NCBI RefSeq assembly: GCF_030053115.1
Contig: NZ_CP125619.1
Span: forward strand, 4,971,501-5,035,500
From: Pseudomonas svalbardensis
GTDB lineage: Bacteria > Pseudomonadota > Gammaproteobacteria > Pseudomonadales > Pseudomonadaceae
Length of the DNA stretch: 64,000 nucleotides
Direction of reading: 5' to 3'
The notes below the pieces were generated by a model. The model was given only the letters and a program-made list of their open reading frames with translations, was not told the origin of the DNA and did no database searches. This document shows positions 53,367 through 63,861 of this stretch, in pieces. How positions within the stretch are numbered: position 1 is the first letter of the stretch; each line of letters opens with the position of its first letter. The position numbers and the translations under genes are program-made.

Positions 53367-53981
53367 TCAGTAGCCGACAGTAAACCGCTGCCGAGAATGC
53401 TTCGGCACTTCCACTTCATCCAGCATCGCAATCGCATAATCGGCAAAAGTGATCCAGCTACGCCCTTCGCTACTCACCAGCAAATCATCTTTGCCGATCC
53501 GAAACGTCCCCGTGCGCTCACCTTCGACAAACTCTGCCGACGGCGAAAGAAAGGTCCAGTCCAGATCGCTTTCCTCACGCAGGTTCCCAAGAAACAAAGC
53601 GCCGGCACCCGCCTCGGCTTTGTATTCCTCCGGGAAGCCCTTGCTGTCGATCACCTGAGTGCCGTCCGGCAACAACAACGAACCCGCACCGCCCACCACC
53701 AACAGACGTTTTACGCCGGCCTTCTGAACCGGCTCGATGACGGCGCTGGCAGGAAGGGTCGCGAAGTGCGCAGCACTGATCACCACGTCATGACCCGCGA
53801 CTGCCGCTTGCAAGGCCTCGGCGTCGAGGGCATCAACATTTTTGCTGACCACACCGGCACGCTGGCCGATCTTCGAGGTGTCGCGGGCGATGGCAGTGAC
53901 GCTGTGACCACGGCGCAGGGCTTCTTCCAACAGTTGGCTACCGGCACGACCGGTGGCACCAATGATTGCGATCTTGCTCAT
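53367..53981 (-). CDS. NAD(P)-binding oxidoreductase, NmrA/SDR-like
   Basis: A 204-residue Rossmann protein starting K-I-A-I-I-G-A-T-G-R-A-G-S-Q-L, the G-A-T-G-x-x-G dinucleotide motif of the NAD(P)H-binding (NmrA-like / flavin reductase BLVRB-like) family. It lacks the YxxxK of classical SDRs. The product is probably a flavin- or quinone-related reductase or a redox sensor. It lies 41 bp downstream of the metallo-hydrolase gene and is probably co-transcribed with it under the divergent LysR. Confidence 0.85.
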   Translation of the reverse strand: MSKIAIIGATGRAGSQLLEEALRRGHSVTAIARDTSKIGQRAGVVSKNVDALDAEALQAAVAGHDVVISAAHFATLPASAVIEPVQKAGVKRLLVVGGAGSLLLPDGTQVIDSKGFPEEYKAEAGAGALFLGNLREESDLDWTFLSPSAEFVEGERTGTFRIGKDDLLVSSEGRSWITFADYAIAMLDEVEVPKHSRQRFTVGY

Positions 53982-54022
53982 GACGTTCTCCAGTGTGGAT
54001 CAGTGTGAGTGGGCGAATCGGG

Positions 54023-54904
54023 TTACCACTTCATCTCGCCCTTGGCGACTTTGGCGCTCAGTTCCAGGGAGCTTTCTTCACCCAGCTTCGGGTAGCGTTC
54101 TTTCATCGCGGCGATCAGTGCGGCAGCGTCCTTTGCCTTGGCGGTTTCTTCGTCGAAGACTTTGATGTAATCGGCGGTGAACTGCACGGCGGCCAGCGAA
54201 CGGGCGCTCTCACCAAGGTAATGACCCGGCACGATGGTTTTCGGTTTCAGGGTTTCGATGGCGTGCAGCGTGGTCAGCCAATCGGCGTGGGACTGCGGCG
54301 TCTGGGTGTCGGCCATCCACACGTGGATGTTTTCTGCGACGACGACGCCACCGACCACAGCCTTGATCGACGGAATCCAGACAAAGGTGCGATCCGGTTG
54401 CTTGCCGTCCAGCCCCACCACCTGCAATTTCTGCCCTTCGAGCATCAAGCTGTCGACCTTGAGGACATCCGGCACGATGGTTTTGCCCGGTACGTCGGTG
54501 CCCATTTTCGGCCCCCAGAACGCCAGTTTGCCGTCGACGGTTTTCTGGATGTGATCCACGGTCGGCTGCGAGGCGAGCACTTTGGCATTGGGGAATGCGG
54601 CGGTCAGGGCGTCGAGGCCGAAGTAGTAATCCGGATCACCGTGGCTGATGTAGATGGTGGTCAATTGCTTGCCGCTGGCGCGGATCTTTTCGACCACTTG
54701 CTCGGCCTGGGATTTGCCAAATTGTGCATCCACCAAAATCGCGTCTTTCTCGCCGCTGACCAACACCGAGGTCACCGGGAAGATCGCCTTGTCGCCCGGG
54801 TTGTAGACATCCAGGGTCAGGCTCGATGCTGCCGCGGCATGGGCGGCGAAACCGAGGGTGGCGGTGGCCAGCAAAATACGTTTAAGCGAGGTGAAGCCGA
54901 TCAT
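54023..54904 (-). CDS. Secreted metallo-beta-lactamase-fold protein with altered metal motif
   Basis: A 293-residue protein with a signal peptide (residues 1-26, ending A-H-A-A-A-A). The fold is that of the metallo-beta-lactamase superfamily, but the H-x-H-x-D-H motif is replaced by H88-G-D90-P-D92-Y (in Y-I-S-H-G-D-P-D-Y-Y-F-G). A later G-H-Y-L-G-E keeps the downstream His. Members with this variant exist, and their substrate is unknown to me. The start at 54904 begins the signal peptide. It is divergent from a LysR gene and leads an operon with the oxidoreductase. Confidence 0.87.
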   Translation of the reverse strand: MIGFTSLKRILLATATLGFAAHAAAASSLTLDVYNPGDKAIFPVTSVLVSGEKDAILVDAQFGKSQAEQVVEKIRASGKQLTTIYISHGDPDYYFGLDALTAAFPNAKVLASQPTVDHIQKTVDGKLAFWGPKMGTDVPGKTIVPDVLKVDSLMLEGQKLQVVGLDGKQPDRTFVWIPSIKAVVGGVVVAENIHVWMADTQTPQSHADWLTTLHAIETLKPKTIVPGHYLGESARSLAAVQFTADYIKVFDEETAKAKDAAALIAAMKERYPKLGEESSLELSAKVAKGEMKW

Positions 54905-55015
54905 CTGTTGCTCCGTTGTCCGAATGCCGTGCTTGGCGATGGGACAGAGCTTAGTTGCATGACTCAGTACAAAAAATGCGATGCTGGAACATAGTTTGTT
55001 TCTGAAAGCGGGCAA

Positions 55016-55924
55016 ATGATGGATCGTCTACAAGCAATGCGGGTGTTCGTCACGGTGGTTGACCTCGGCAGCCAGTCGGCCGCCGCCGATCACCTGGACC
55101 TTTCACGGCCAGTGGTTTCGCGCTATCTGGCGGAGCTGGAGGATTGGGTCGGCGCACGCCTGATGCACCGCACCACGCGCAAGCTGAGCCTGACCGCCGC
55201 CGGCAGTGAAATCCTGCCTCGTTGTCGGCAGATGCTCGACTTGTCCACGGACATGCAAGCCGCCGTCAGCGAACCGGACGAGGCACCGCGCGGCGTGTTG
55301 CGCATCAGCGTCAGCACCTCGTTTGGTCAGGCACAACTGGCGGATGCCATGGCTGCTTACGTCAAACGTTATCCCGGCGTCAGCATCGACCTGCAGATGC
55401 TCGACCGCACGGTGAACCTGGTGGATGAACGCATCGATCTGGCGATCCGCACCAGCAACGACCTGGACCCGAACCTGATCGCGCGACGGCTGACGGTCTG
55501 CCGCTCGGTGATCTGCGCCTCCCCCGCTTATCTGCTCGAACACCCGACGCCGCTGCGGGTCGAGGATCTGAGCCAGCACAATTGCCTGACCCACTCCTAC
55601 TTCGGCAAAAGCCTCTGGCATTTCGAGGAGGACGGCGAGCAGGTGTCAGTGCCGGTGCAGGGCAACATCAGCGCCAACGAAGCCAGCACGTTATTGCGCG
55701 CGGCGATGGCCGGCGCCGGGGTGGCGATGCTCCCCAGTTATCAGGCCGGCGTGCATATCCACAGCGGCGAACTGATCCGCCTGCTGCCCCACGCTGAACC
55801 CCGACAAATGAACATTTACGCGGTGTATGCCTCACGCAAACACATGCCGGCGGCGTTGCGCAGCATGCTGGATTTTCTGGTGCTCAGATTTCCGGAAGAG
55901 CCGGAGTGGGATATCGGCCTGTAA
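55016..55924 (+). CDS. LysR-family regulator (DsdC/PtxR-type group)
   Basis: A 302-residue LysR protein. The helix-turn-helix region is Q-S-A-A-A-D-H-L-D-L-S-R-P-V-V-S-R-Y-L, followed by L-M-H-R-T-T-R-K-L-S-L-T-A-A-G, typical of the large group that controls adjacent oxidoreductases. It is divergent from the metallo-hydrolase-oxidoreductase pair across 111 bp and probably controls it. Two ATGs in a row (55016 and 55019) make the start ambiguous by one residue. Confidence 0.92.
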   Translation: MMDRLQAMRVFVTVVDLGSQSAAADHLDLSRPVVSRYLAELEDWVGARLMHRTTRKLSLTAAGSEILPRCRQMLDLSTDMQAAVSEPDEAPRGVLRISVSTSFGQAQLADAMAAYVKRYPGVSIDLQMLDRTVNLVDERIDLAIRTSNDLDPNLIARRLTVCRSVICASPAYLLEHPTPLRVEDLSQHNCLTHSYFGKSLWHFEEDGEQVSVPVQGNISANEASTLLRAAMAGAGVAMLPSYQAGVHIHSGELIRLLPHAEPRQMNIYAVYASRKHMPAALRSMLDFLVLRFPEEPEWDIGL

Positions 55925-55938
55925 CCGAATCAAAAAAA

Positions 55939-56028
55939 TGTGGGAGCGAGCCTGCTCGCGAAAGCGGTCGATCATCCAACAATGATTTCGACTGACCCAC
56001 CGCATTCGCGAGCAGGCTCGCTCCCACA
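55939..56028. repeat. Inverted REP pair
   Basis: REP copies at 55939-55961 and 56006-56028 in opposite orientation, just after the LysR gene. Confidence 0.95.
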
Positions 56029-56146
56029 GGGGTTCATCAGTGTTCTGAATGTCGGGGTACATGCGTAAGCCGCGTTGCTGGCAACTCACTGGCGCTGACC
56101 TATGCTGAAACTAGTACCGAAGGGTATTCGTTCAGAGGTCAACGCC

Positions 56147-56323
56147 ATGAACATCAAAACAAGAAGATACCTCGCGATTTTCATCACCTGCGCGGCCACG
56201 CTCGCGCTGTATGGCACCGCGGCCTGGCGCGTCGAGCAATTGCGACAAATGCCCCGTGAATACGCGAGCTGCAACTTCGAGCGCTGCATTCCCCACAATG
56301 CGACCCTCAACGCCCTCAAGTAA
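56147..56323 (+). CDS. Small single-helix membrane protein
   Basis: A 58-residue protein with a basic start (M-N-I-K-T-R-R), one hydrophobic helix at residues 7-27, and a periplasmic tail with two Cys (A-S-C-N-F-E-R-C-I-P) that could form a disulfide. AGAGG lies about nine bases before the ATG at 56147; the frame opens at 56102. It ends 10 bp before the convergent pobR. Function unknown. Confidence 0.6.
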   Translation: MNIKTRRYLAIFITCAATLALYGTAAWRVEQLRQMPREYASCNFERCIPHNATLNALK

Positions 56324-56332
56324 CGAAGGGGA

Positions 56333-57229
56333 TCAGGCCTCGTTGTCCTGATCGGCCTTCAAACGGTCACGAAATGCCTTGGGCGAGATCCCCACTCGAC
56401 GCCGGAACAGGCGCGTGAAGTTGGTCGGATCAGAGAACCCCAACACGTCGGACATCTCATAAATGGTCATGCTGGTGTAGGTCAGCAAGCGCTTGGCCTC
56501 CAGCAATTGACGTTCGTGCATGATCTGCAACGCCGGTTGTCCCGCCAGCTCACGGCAGGTGCCGTTGAGGTGGGACACGGAAATCCCCAGCCGATGGGCC
56601 AGGTCTTCGACCTTGACGTGTTGGCGATAGGTCTCTTCCACCAGTTGGATAAAACCGTTCAGATATTCCCGGGCACGCTGCGGACGCTGGCTGGCGTTGC
56701 GGCGGGAAATCACCTGGCGGCTGACCCACACCATGATCACGCTGACCAGCGAATGCATGAGCATTTCGCGAGCCGGCTGGTGGCCGGTGTATTCGTCTTG
56801 CAGCGCTGAAAACAGGCTATTGAGGTAGTCGCCTTCCTTGCCCGCCGGATAACTTTCGGCCTGGGCCAGGGCGTTCACCGAATTGCCCAGTTGCGCCTGA
56901 AGATGGGCGACCAGCGGCGCGGCAAGAGTAACCACAAACCCTTGGACGTCCTCGGAAAACCGGAAACCGTGAACGGACAGCGGTGGCAGGATCTGGATCG
57001 CCGGCTCGGTCAATTGCGTACGCTTGCCTTCGATTTCAAGCTCTGCCTGACCTTTGAATACGAAGAGCAGCTGACACAAATCGGCGTGGCGGTGGGGTTT
57101 GATTTCCCATTGGTGTTCGCGGCTGCGTTTGGAAATGGTTTCACAGTGCAGCAAGTCCGGGGTCGGCCAATCCAGGCTTTCACCGTAGAGCTTGAACACT
57201 GGAATCGAAGGTAGGTCAGGCTTGTTCAT
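56333..57229 (-). CDS. pobR: AraC-family activator of 4-hydroxybenzoate catabolism
   Basis: A 298-residue regulator. The N-terminal cupin-like sensor has H-Q-W-E-I-K-P-H-R-H-A-D-L-C-Q-L, and the C-terminal double helix-turn-helix has D-L-A-H-R-L-G-I-S-V-S-H-L-N and M-S-D-V-L-G-F-S-D-P-T-N-F-T-R-L-F-R-R. Divergence from pobA across 179 bp identifies it as PobR, the AraC-type activator that responds to 4-hydroxybenzoate. The start at 57229 (M-N-K-P-D-L-P-S-I-P) fits the family; the frame opens at 57370. Confidence 0.9.
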   Translation of the reverse strand: MNKPDLPSIPVFKLYGESLDWPTPDLLHCETISKRSREHQWEIKPHRHADLCQLLFVFKGQAELEIEGKRTQLTEPAIQILPPLSVHGFRFSEDVQGFVVTLAAPLVAHLQAQLGNSVNALAQAESYPAGKEGDYLNSLFSALQDEYTGHQPAREMLMHSLVSVIMVWVSRQVISRRNASQRPQRAREYLNGFIQLVEETYRQHVKVEDLAHRLGISVSHLNGTCRELAGQPALQIMHERQLLEAKRLLTYTSMTIYEMSDVLGFSDPTNFTRLFRRRVGISPKAFRDRLKADQDNEA

Positions 57230-57387
57230 CACTTCAATCCAGGCCTCGGGGGTAGGCGGGCGATAATCGCACCGATTGGCAGAATGTACAGGTATCGGCT
57301 CAGTTTTCCCCTTCAATTGACAGACTCGCGAGAGAAAAATGCAAGCACTCGATCCATAAAAATTATTCACCGGCCTTGGTCGCGTGA

Positions 57388-58602
<1,215 letters not shown>

Positions 58603-58682
58603 CCTGCTATCGACTTACACTGGCGAGCATCCCCGCTCGCCTTGCTCCTTGCGGGTCAATCACTGTCCGCAGGTTCTAACCC

Positions 58683-60200
58683 GTGACCAATCTCAACCAG
58701 CCCGAAACGCCAAAACCGGCCATTCGCAGCGTGTTGATCGCCCTGATGCTGGCGATTTTTCTTGGCGCGCTGGACCAGACCATCGTCGCCGTGTCGATGC
58801 CGGCCATTTCCGCACAATTCAAGGACGTCAGCCTGCTGGCCTGGGTGATTTCCGGCTACATGGTGGCGATGACGGTGGCCGTGCCGATCTACGGCAAACT
58901 GGGCGATCTCTACGGTCGACGCAAGTTGATGCTGTTTGGCATGGGGTTGTTCACGGTTGCTTCGTTTTTCTGCGGCATGGCCCAGAGCATGGAGCAACTG
59001 GTGCTGGCGCGAATTCTTCAGGGCATCGGCGCCGGCGGAATGATTTCGGTCAGCCAGGCGATCATCGGCGACATCGTGCCGCCCCGGGAGCGCGGCCGCT
59101 ATCAAGGCTATTTCAGCAGCATGTACGCAGTGGCCAGCGTGGCCGGCCCCGTACTCGGCGGTTACATGACCGAGTACCTGTCATGGCGCTGGGTATTTTT
59201 GATCAACCTGCCGTTGGGCCTCGGTGCCTGGCTGGTGGCCAATCGAACGTTGGTGGGTCTGCCAGTGCCGCAACGCAAACCGATCATCGATTACCTCGGC
59301 ACGTTGCTGATGATCATCGGCTTGACCGCCTTGCTGCTGGGCATCACCCAGGTCGGCCAGGGCCATTCGTGGCGTAGCGCCGACGTGCTGGGCCTGCTCG
59401 GTTGTGCGGTGTTGGTACTGGCGCTGTTGGTCTGGCATGAACGCCGGACGCGGGAGCCGCTGCTGCCAATGCATTTGTTCGCCAATCGCAATGCGATCCT
59501 GTGCTGGTGCACGATCTTCTTCACCAGTTTCCAGGCGATCTCGCTGATTGTGTTGATGCCGCTGCGCTTCCAGAGCGTTACCGGCGCCGGGGCCGACAGC
59601 GCCGCGCTGCACCTGTTGCCGCTAGCGATGGGCTTGCCGGTCGGCGCGTATTTCGCCGGCCGCCGGACTTCAGTGACCGGGCGCTACAAACCCATGATCC
59701 TGACCGGCGCCCTGCTCATGCCGATTTCGATACTCGGTATGGCGTTCAGTCCTCCCCAGGCCTTTGTGCTCAGTAGTCTGTTTATGTTGCTCAGCGGGAT
59801 CGCTAGCGGCATGCAGTTCCCGACTTCCCTGGTCGGAACGCAGAACGCGGTGGCTCAACGGGACATTGGTGTCGCCACCAGCACTACCAACCTGTTCCGC
59901 TCACTGGGCGGTGCGGTGGGTGTGGCCTTGATGTCAGCCCTGCTGCTGGCGTTGTTACAGGACTCAAGTTTTGCCCACCTGGCCGGCTCTTCGATGATTG
60001 CCGAGGGCAGTTCCGGAAATGTCTTACTCGATGGTTTGAACGCCGCGCCGGGGGATGCGCAGAACGCCTTGCGTGCCGAACTGCTGCTGACCTTCCAGAA
60101 TTTGTTGATGGTCAGCGCGGCGGTGTCGCTGCTGGGGCTGGCGGCGGCGATTGCCATGCCGAACATGGTGTTGCGTGGGCGCGAGGATAAGGTTCGGTAG
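58683..60200 (+). CDS. MFS drug/proton antiporter, DHA2 (EmrB/QacA) family
   Basis: A 505-residue, fourteen-helix transporter. The family motif L-D-Q-T-I-V-A-V-S-M-P-A-I is in helix 1, followed by G-K-L-G-D-L-Y-G-R-R-K and the exporter motif near G-P-V-L-G-G-Y-M-T-E-Y. It starts with GTG at 58683. It lies 80 bp after pobA in the same direction, so it may be read through from pobA and export an aromatic acid, though drug efflux is equally possible. A REP pair follows. Confidence 0.9.
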   Translation: MTNLNQPETPKPAIRSVLIALMLAIFLGALDQTIVAVSMPAISAQFKDVSLLAWVISGYMVAMTVAVPIYGKLGDLYGRRKLMLFGMGLFTVASFFCGMAQSMEQLVLARILQGIGAGGMISVSQAIIGDIVPPRERGRYQGYFSSMYAVASVAGPVLGGYMTEYLSWRWVFLINLPLGLGAWLVANRTLVGLPVPQRKPIIDYLGTLLMIIGLTALLLGITQVGQGHSWRSADVLGLLGCAVLVLALLVWHERRTREPLLPMHLFANRNAILCWCTIFFTSFQAISLIVLMPLRFQSVTGAGADSAALHLLPLAMGLPVGAYFAGRRTSVTGRYKPMILTGALLMPISILGMAFSPPQAFVLSSLFMLLSGIASGMQFPTSLVGTQNAVAQRDIGVATSTTNLFRSLGGAVGVALMSALLLALLQDSSFAHLAGSSMIAEGSSGNVLLDGLNAAPGDAQNALRAELLLTFQNLLMVSAAVSLLGLAAAIAMPNMVLRGREDKVR

Positions 60201-60220
60201 ATAGACCGAAGCGCCTGCAT

Positions 60221-60311
60221 TCGCGAGCAGGCTCGCTCCCACATTGGATCTCCGTCGTACACAAATGCTGTGATCACTGGAGATCTACTGTGGGAGCGAG
60301 CCTGCTCGCGA
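60221..60311. repeat. Inverted REP pair
   Basis: REP copies at 60221-60243 and 60289-60311 in opposite orientation, between the convergent MFS and coiled-coil genes. Confidence 0.95.
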
Positions 60312-60421
60312 TTACGGTGTGTCAGGCACCGCCGTAGACGGCAATGGGGTATGTATGGATATTCAGCGAATGGCAGTGTGTAAGGAGATCATTCCCGGGG
60401 AATCCGGGAATGATTCATGGC

Positions 60422-61297
60422 TCAAGGCCTTGCGCGCAGCTGCTGTTGCAGATTCTGGATCTGCGCCTGAAGGGTGTTGATGTTGCGGGTGACCTGGCTA
60501 CGGAAGGCGTCGAATTCGGCGGTATTGGTCCCGCCTGGCGTCGCGGCCGGGCGATTGTCCTGTTCGCTTTTGAGCACAATGACTTCCTGCTCCAGACGCT
60601 CGATGGCGGCGCTCGGGTTGCCTTGTTTCTTCAGTGCAACGATGTCGGCGCCAAGGCTTTTTAGCTGTGCGTCGAATTTGTCTGAGTCCACCGGGGTGCT
60701 TTTCAGCACGGCTACATCGCTGTTCAAGACTTTGACCTGAGCCTGCAATTGAATGGTGGCGGTCTGTTGCTCAGTGGTCTGAGCGGTCATCTGCGCCAGG
60801 CGCTTATCCAGATCAGTGGTTTGTGCGCTCATCAGTGCCAGGCGCTTGTCCAGATCGGTGGTCTGGCCGACAACACCTTGCTGTTGTTTGCTTTGATCCT
60901 GGAGTTTGCTTTCCAGCTGTTTGATTTGCAGCTTCAAGGCTTCGCTGTCGCTGCTGACGTTGGTCTGACTGGCCACAACCTTGCCGGAAATGTCCTGCAA
61001 GCGCCCCGCCGCATCTTCACTGATACGCGCGAAACTTTCCTGGGTCGCCACCAATTGCTGTTCCATCAGCGAGAGCTGCTGGAAGCTCCACCAGGCAAGG
61101 CCTGCAAAAGCAAAGAACAAGGCGCCAACCAGCGCCCATAGCGGGCCGGTGCTCGGGCTTTTGACTTTGACGACTGGCGCGGTCCGCGAATGTACGGAGT
61201 TGCGAGCCGTGGTCGGAAAAACATCGTCGTCGAGGCTGTCGGCACGCAGGCTCGGTACATCGTCGAAGTCGTCGTTGGCATCGTTACGCATGGACAT
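60422..61297 (-). CDS. Single-helix membrane protein with long coiled coil
   Basis: A 291-residue protein. It has an acidic, disordered cytoplasmic N-terminus (residues 1-45), one membrane helix at ~52-73, then an almost continuous periplasmic coiled coil rich in Gln, Leu and Lys. Residues 146-187 are three consecutive 14-residue units (TTDLDKRLALMSAQ, TTDLDKRLAQMTAQ, TTEQQTATIQLQAQ), each two heptads long. The start at 61297 has a nearby alternative at 61291. No family that I recognise; it is probably a structural or scaffold protein of the envelope. Confidence 0.78.
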   Translation of the reverse strand: MSMRNDANDDFDDVPSLRADSLDDDVFPTTARNSVHSRTAPVVKVKSPSTGPLWALVGALFFAFAGLAWWSFQQLSLMEQQLVATQESFARISEDAAGRLQDISGKVVASQTNVSSDSEALKLQIKQLESKLQDQSKQQQGVVGQTTDLDKRLALMSAQTTDLDKRLAQMTAQTTEQQTATIQLQAQVKVLNSDVAVLKSTPVDSDKFDAQLKSLGADIVALKKQGNPSAAIERLEQEVIVLKSEQDNRPAATPGGTNTAEFDAFRSQVTRNINTLQAQIQNLQQQLRARP

Positions 61298-61415
61298 TGA
61301 GTCAACCTTTGTGGAACGCGGTGATGGCTTGATGCGGCGCAGTATAACCCCCACTGCCGCATCGATTGACCCTCAACCCCGAACTCGGTTCAGTGTTGCG
61401 GCGCTAACCCGTGCG

Positions 61416-62408
61416 TCAACGAATGTCCTGGGCCTTCCACCAGCCGCAGAATTCATCGAGGGCGGTCCAGAGACTGACTTTGGGATCGTAGTCCAGATAA
61501 TGCCGGGCGCGGCTGATGTCCAGGGTGAAATTTTTGTTCATCACCTGCATGCCCAGGCGCGACAGGGTCGGTTCGGGACGACCCGGCCACAATTTGCACA
61601 CCCCCTCGTTGAGCGCCGCTACGCTGTAGGCCAAGCCGTAGGAACGGTAGCGCGTGACCTGTGGGACATCCATCTTGCGCATCACGTAATTGACCACGTC
61701 CCACAACGGCACCGGCGTGCCGTTGCTGATGTTGTAGGCCTTGCCCAACGCCGAACCACTGGCCAGCAGACTGCTTAGCAACGCTTCATTGAGGTTTTGC
61801 ACGCTGGTGAAATCAACCTTGTTCAGGCCGTTGCCGATGATCGCGAGCCGTCCCTTGCGCTGCATTTTCAGCAATCTCGGGAAGATGCTCATGTCACCAG
61901 CCCCCGTCACGAAACGCGGGCGCAGGGCCAGGGTTTCGAGGCCGAACTCCTGAGCGCCGAAAACCTTTTGCTCCGCCAGGTATTTGGTGGCGGCGTAGGG
62001 ATGTTTGAAACGCTTGGGCACCTGTTCTTCGGTCAGCCCCAGATGATCGCGGCCATCAAAGTAGATCGACGGCGACGACAAGTGCACCAGACGCCGAACC
62101 CGCTGTTTCAGGCAGGCCTCGACCACGTTTTCAGTGACCTGGACATTGCCTTGATGGAAGTCCTGATACCGCCCCCACAAACCGACCGCACCGGCGCAAT
62201 GCACCACGGCTTCGACGTCTGAGCACAGATCGCGTGCCAGTTCCGGGTCGCTCAAGTCACCCTGGATGAACTCGGCGCCACGGCGCACCAGATGCTCCAC
62301 ACTTTCGGCCCGGCGACCATTGACCCGCACGTCCAGGCCCTGCTCCAGGGCAAAACGCGCAAAGCGCCCGCCAATGAAGCCGCTTGCGCCGGTAACCAGA
62401 ATCTTCAT
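61416..62408 (-). CDS. NAD-dependent epimerase/dehydratase (3-beta-HSD-like SDR)
   Basis: A 330-residue extended SDR. The NAD motif is V-T-G-A-S-G-F-I-G-G and the catalytic residues lie in L-S-S-P-S-I-Y and Y-A-A-T-K (YxxxK). The pattern is closest to 3-beta-hydroxysteroid dehydrogenase/sterol-type and OleD-like members, so it may reduce or oxidise a hydroxy-ketone rather than a sugar nucleotide. It follows the argP gene on the same strand at 54 bp and may be co-transcribed. Substrate unknown. Confidence 0.87.
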   Translation of the reverse strand: MKILVTGASGFIGGRFARFALEQGLDVRVNGRRAESVEHLVRRGAEFIQGDLSDPELARDLCSDVEAVVHCAGAVGLWGRYQDFHQGNVQVTENVVEACLKQRVRRLVHLSSPSIYFDGRDHLGLTEEQVPKRFKHPYAATKYLAEQKVFGAQEFGLETLALRPRFVTGAGDMSIFPRLLKMQRKGRLAIIGNGLNKVDFTSVQNLNEALLSSLLASGSALGKAYNISNGTPVPLWDVVNYVMRKMDVPQVTRYRSYGLAYSVAALNEGVCKLWPGRPEPTLSRLGMQVMNKNFTLDISRARHYLDYDPKVSLWTALDEFCGWWKAQDIR

Positions 62409-62462
62409 GAATTGCTCCGAATGTTTCGTTTTGCGTATTGCGTCAGGTCTTGACGCTGCCCG

Positions 62463-63356
62463 TCAGTCCAACGGCACCAGCCATTGCTTCGACGAACGCA
62501 CCAACTGATCGGTGAGTAACCCCAGCAACTGACCGCCATTGCGCCAATGATGCCAGTACAGCGGCACATCGATCGGCTTATCGGGCAAAAGCTCTACCAA
62601 TACACCGCGCTCCAGTTGCTCGCGCACCTGCAGTTCAGGCACCAGCCCCCAACCGAGTCCCGCTTCCGTGAGGCGGATGAAGCCTTCGGACGAAGGGCAT
62701 AGATGGTGTTCGAATCCGCCATCGACGCCGAGGGACGCGAGGTAGCGATGCTGTAGGAAATCGTCCGGGCCAAACACCAGCGCGGGCGTTTTCGACAACA
62801 GATCGGCGCGTACACCTTCAGGAAAATGTCGGGCAATAAATGCTGGGCTGGCCAACGCACGGTAGCGCATGGCCCCCAGCAAAACGCTGCGCGCGCCGGC
62901 CACCGGTCGCTCGCTGGCGCAGACGCACGCCGCGACTTCACCGGCGCGCATGCGTTTGAGGCCGACCGTCTGGTCTTCGACCACCAGATCGAGCAGCAAA
63001 TGCTGCTGCGCACAAAAATCCCCGACCGCCACGGCCCACCAGGTGGCGAGGCTGTCGGCATTCAAAGCGATGCGCAGACGTTCCGGCTGGCCTTCTTCGT
63101 CGAGTGCCGGCACCAGGGTTTGCAAGTCCCGTTCAAGCAAACGCACCTGCTGCACATGGTTGAGCAATCGTCGGCCGATTTCGGTCGGGGCCGGCGGTGT
63201 CACCCGCACCAGCACCGGTTGGCCGACCCGCGACTCCAGCAACTTGATGCGCTGGGAGATCGCCGATTGCGACAAACCGAGCACCTGAGCCGCACGTTCG
63301 AACCCCGCCTGCTCAACCACCGCGGCCAAGGCAGAAAGCAATTTATAGTCGAACAT
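62463..63356 (-). CDS. argP: LysR-family regulator ArgP (IciA)
   Basis: A 297-residue LysR protein of the ArgP group. It starts M-F-D-Y-K-L-L-S-A-L-A-A-V-V-E-Q-A-G-F-E-R-A-A and has L-G-L-S-Q-S-A-I-S-Q-R-I-K. ArgP senses lysine and arginine and activates the exporter argO. The LysE/ArgO gene at 63862 is on the opposite strand with the ACT gene between, which supports the name. The start at 63356 gives the family N-terminus; the frame opens at 63410. Confidence 0.9.
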   Translation of the reverse strand: MFDYKLLSALAAVVEQAGFERAAQVLGLSQSAISQRIKLLESRVGQPVLVRVTPPAPTEIGRRLLNHVQQVRLLERDLQTLVPALDEEGQPERLRIALNADSLATWWAVAVGDFCAQQHLLLDLVVEDQTVGLKRMRAGEVAACVCASERPVAGARSVLLGAMRYRALASPAFIARHFPEGVRADLLSKTPALVFGPDDFLQHRYLASLGVDGGFEHHLCPSSEGFIRLTEAGLGWGLVPELQVREQLERGVLVELLPDKPIDVPLYWHHWRNGGQLLGLLTDQLVRSSKQWLVPLD

Positions 63357-63452
63357 CAGTTTTCCTAATGAGCGATCAGCATGATTGGTTTTTCTTATAC
63401 AGCTTTGCACCGGAGAATAGCCAGCAAGAACTCTTGAACAAGGATCATCGAC

Positions 63453-63854
63453 ATGGCTGGCGAAACTTCATTGGCAACCTTGCTGCGCAGCATGAGCCCG
63501 CAACTCAACGTCGGCGAATACGTGTTCTGCACCCTGCGCGACGGCAAGTTGCCGGCAGGCCTTGAGATCGTCGGCAGCTTTCGCGAGCAGGAAGGTCTGA
63601 CGGTGATTCTGGAACGTTCCCACGCCGAAAAGGCCGGCTTCGGTTTCGATTACGTCGCGGCCTGGATCACCTTGAACGTGCATTCGGCCCTCGAAGCCGT
63701 CGGCCTGACCGCCGCGTTCGCCACGGCACTAGGCCAGGCGGGCATCAGCTGCAACGTGATCGCCGGCTATTACCACGACCATTTATTCGTCGGCCAGGCC
63801 GATGCCGAACGCGCCCTGCACGTGCTGCGGGATCTGGCGGCCAACGCGGAGTAA
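63453..63854 (+). CDS. ACT-domain protein
   Basis: A 133-residue protein made of two ACT-like halves (an ACT_3/DUF2241 type). Typical parts are [31 protein letters not shown] and [17 protein letters not shown] domains bind amino acids, which fits its place between argP and the exporter gene. AAGGA lies about nine bases before the ATG, and the stop is 7 bp before the exporter start, so the two are co-transcribed. Confidence 0.88.
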   Translation: MAGETSLATLLRSMSPQLNVGEYVFCTLRDGKLPAGLEIVGSFREQEGLTVILERSHAEKAGFGFDYVAAWITLNVHSALEAVGLTAAFATALGQAGISCNVIAGYYHDHLFVGQADAERALHVLRDLAANAE

Positions 63855-63861
63855 ACATCTT

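Noticed and set aside
53274..54008. A 244-residue plus-strand frame over the oxidoreductase gene
   Set aside because: Its first part comes from the inverted repeat and the rest is antisense to a clear NAD(P)-binding gene.
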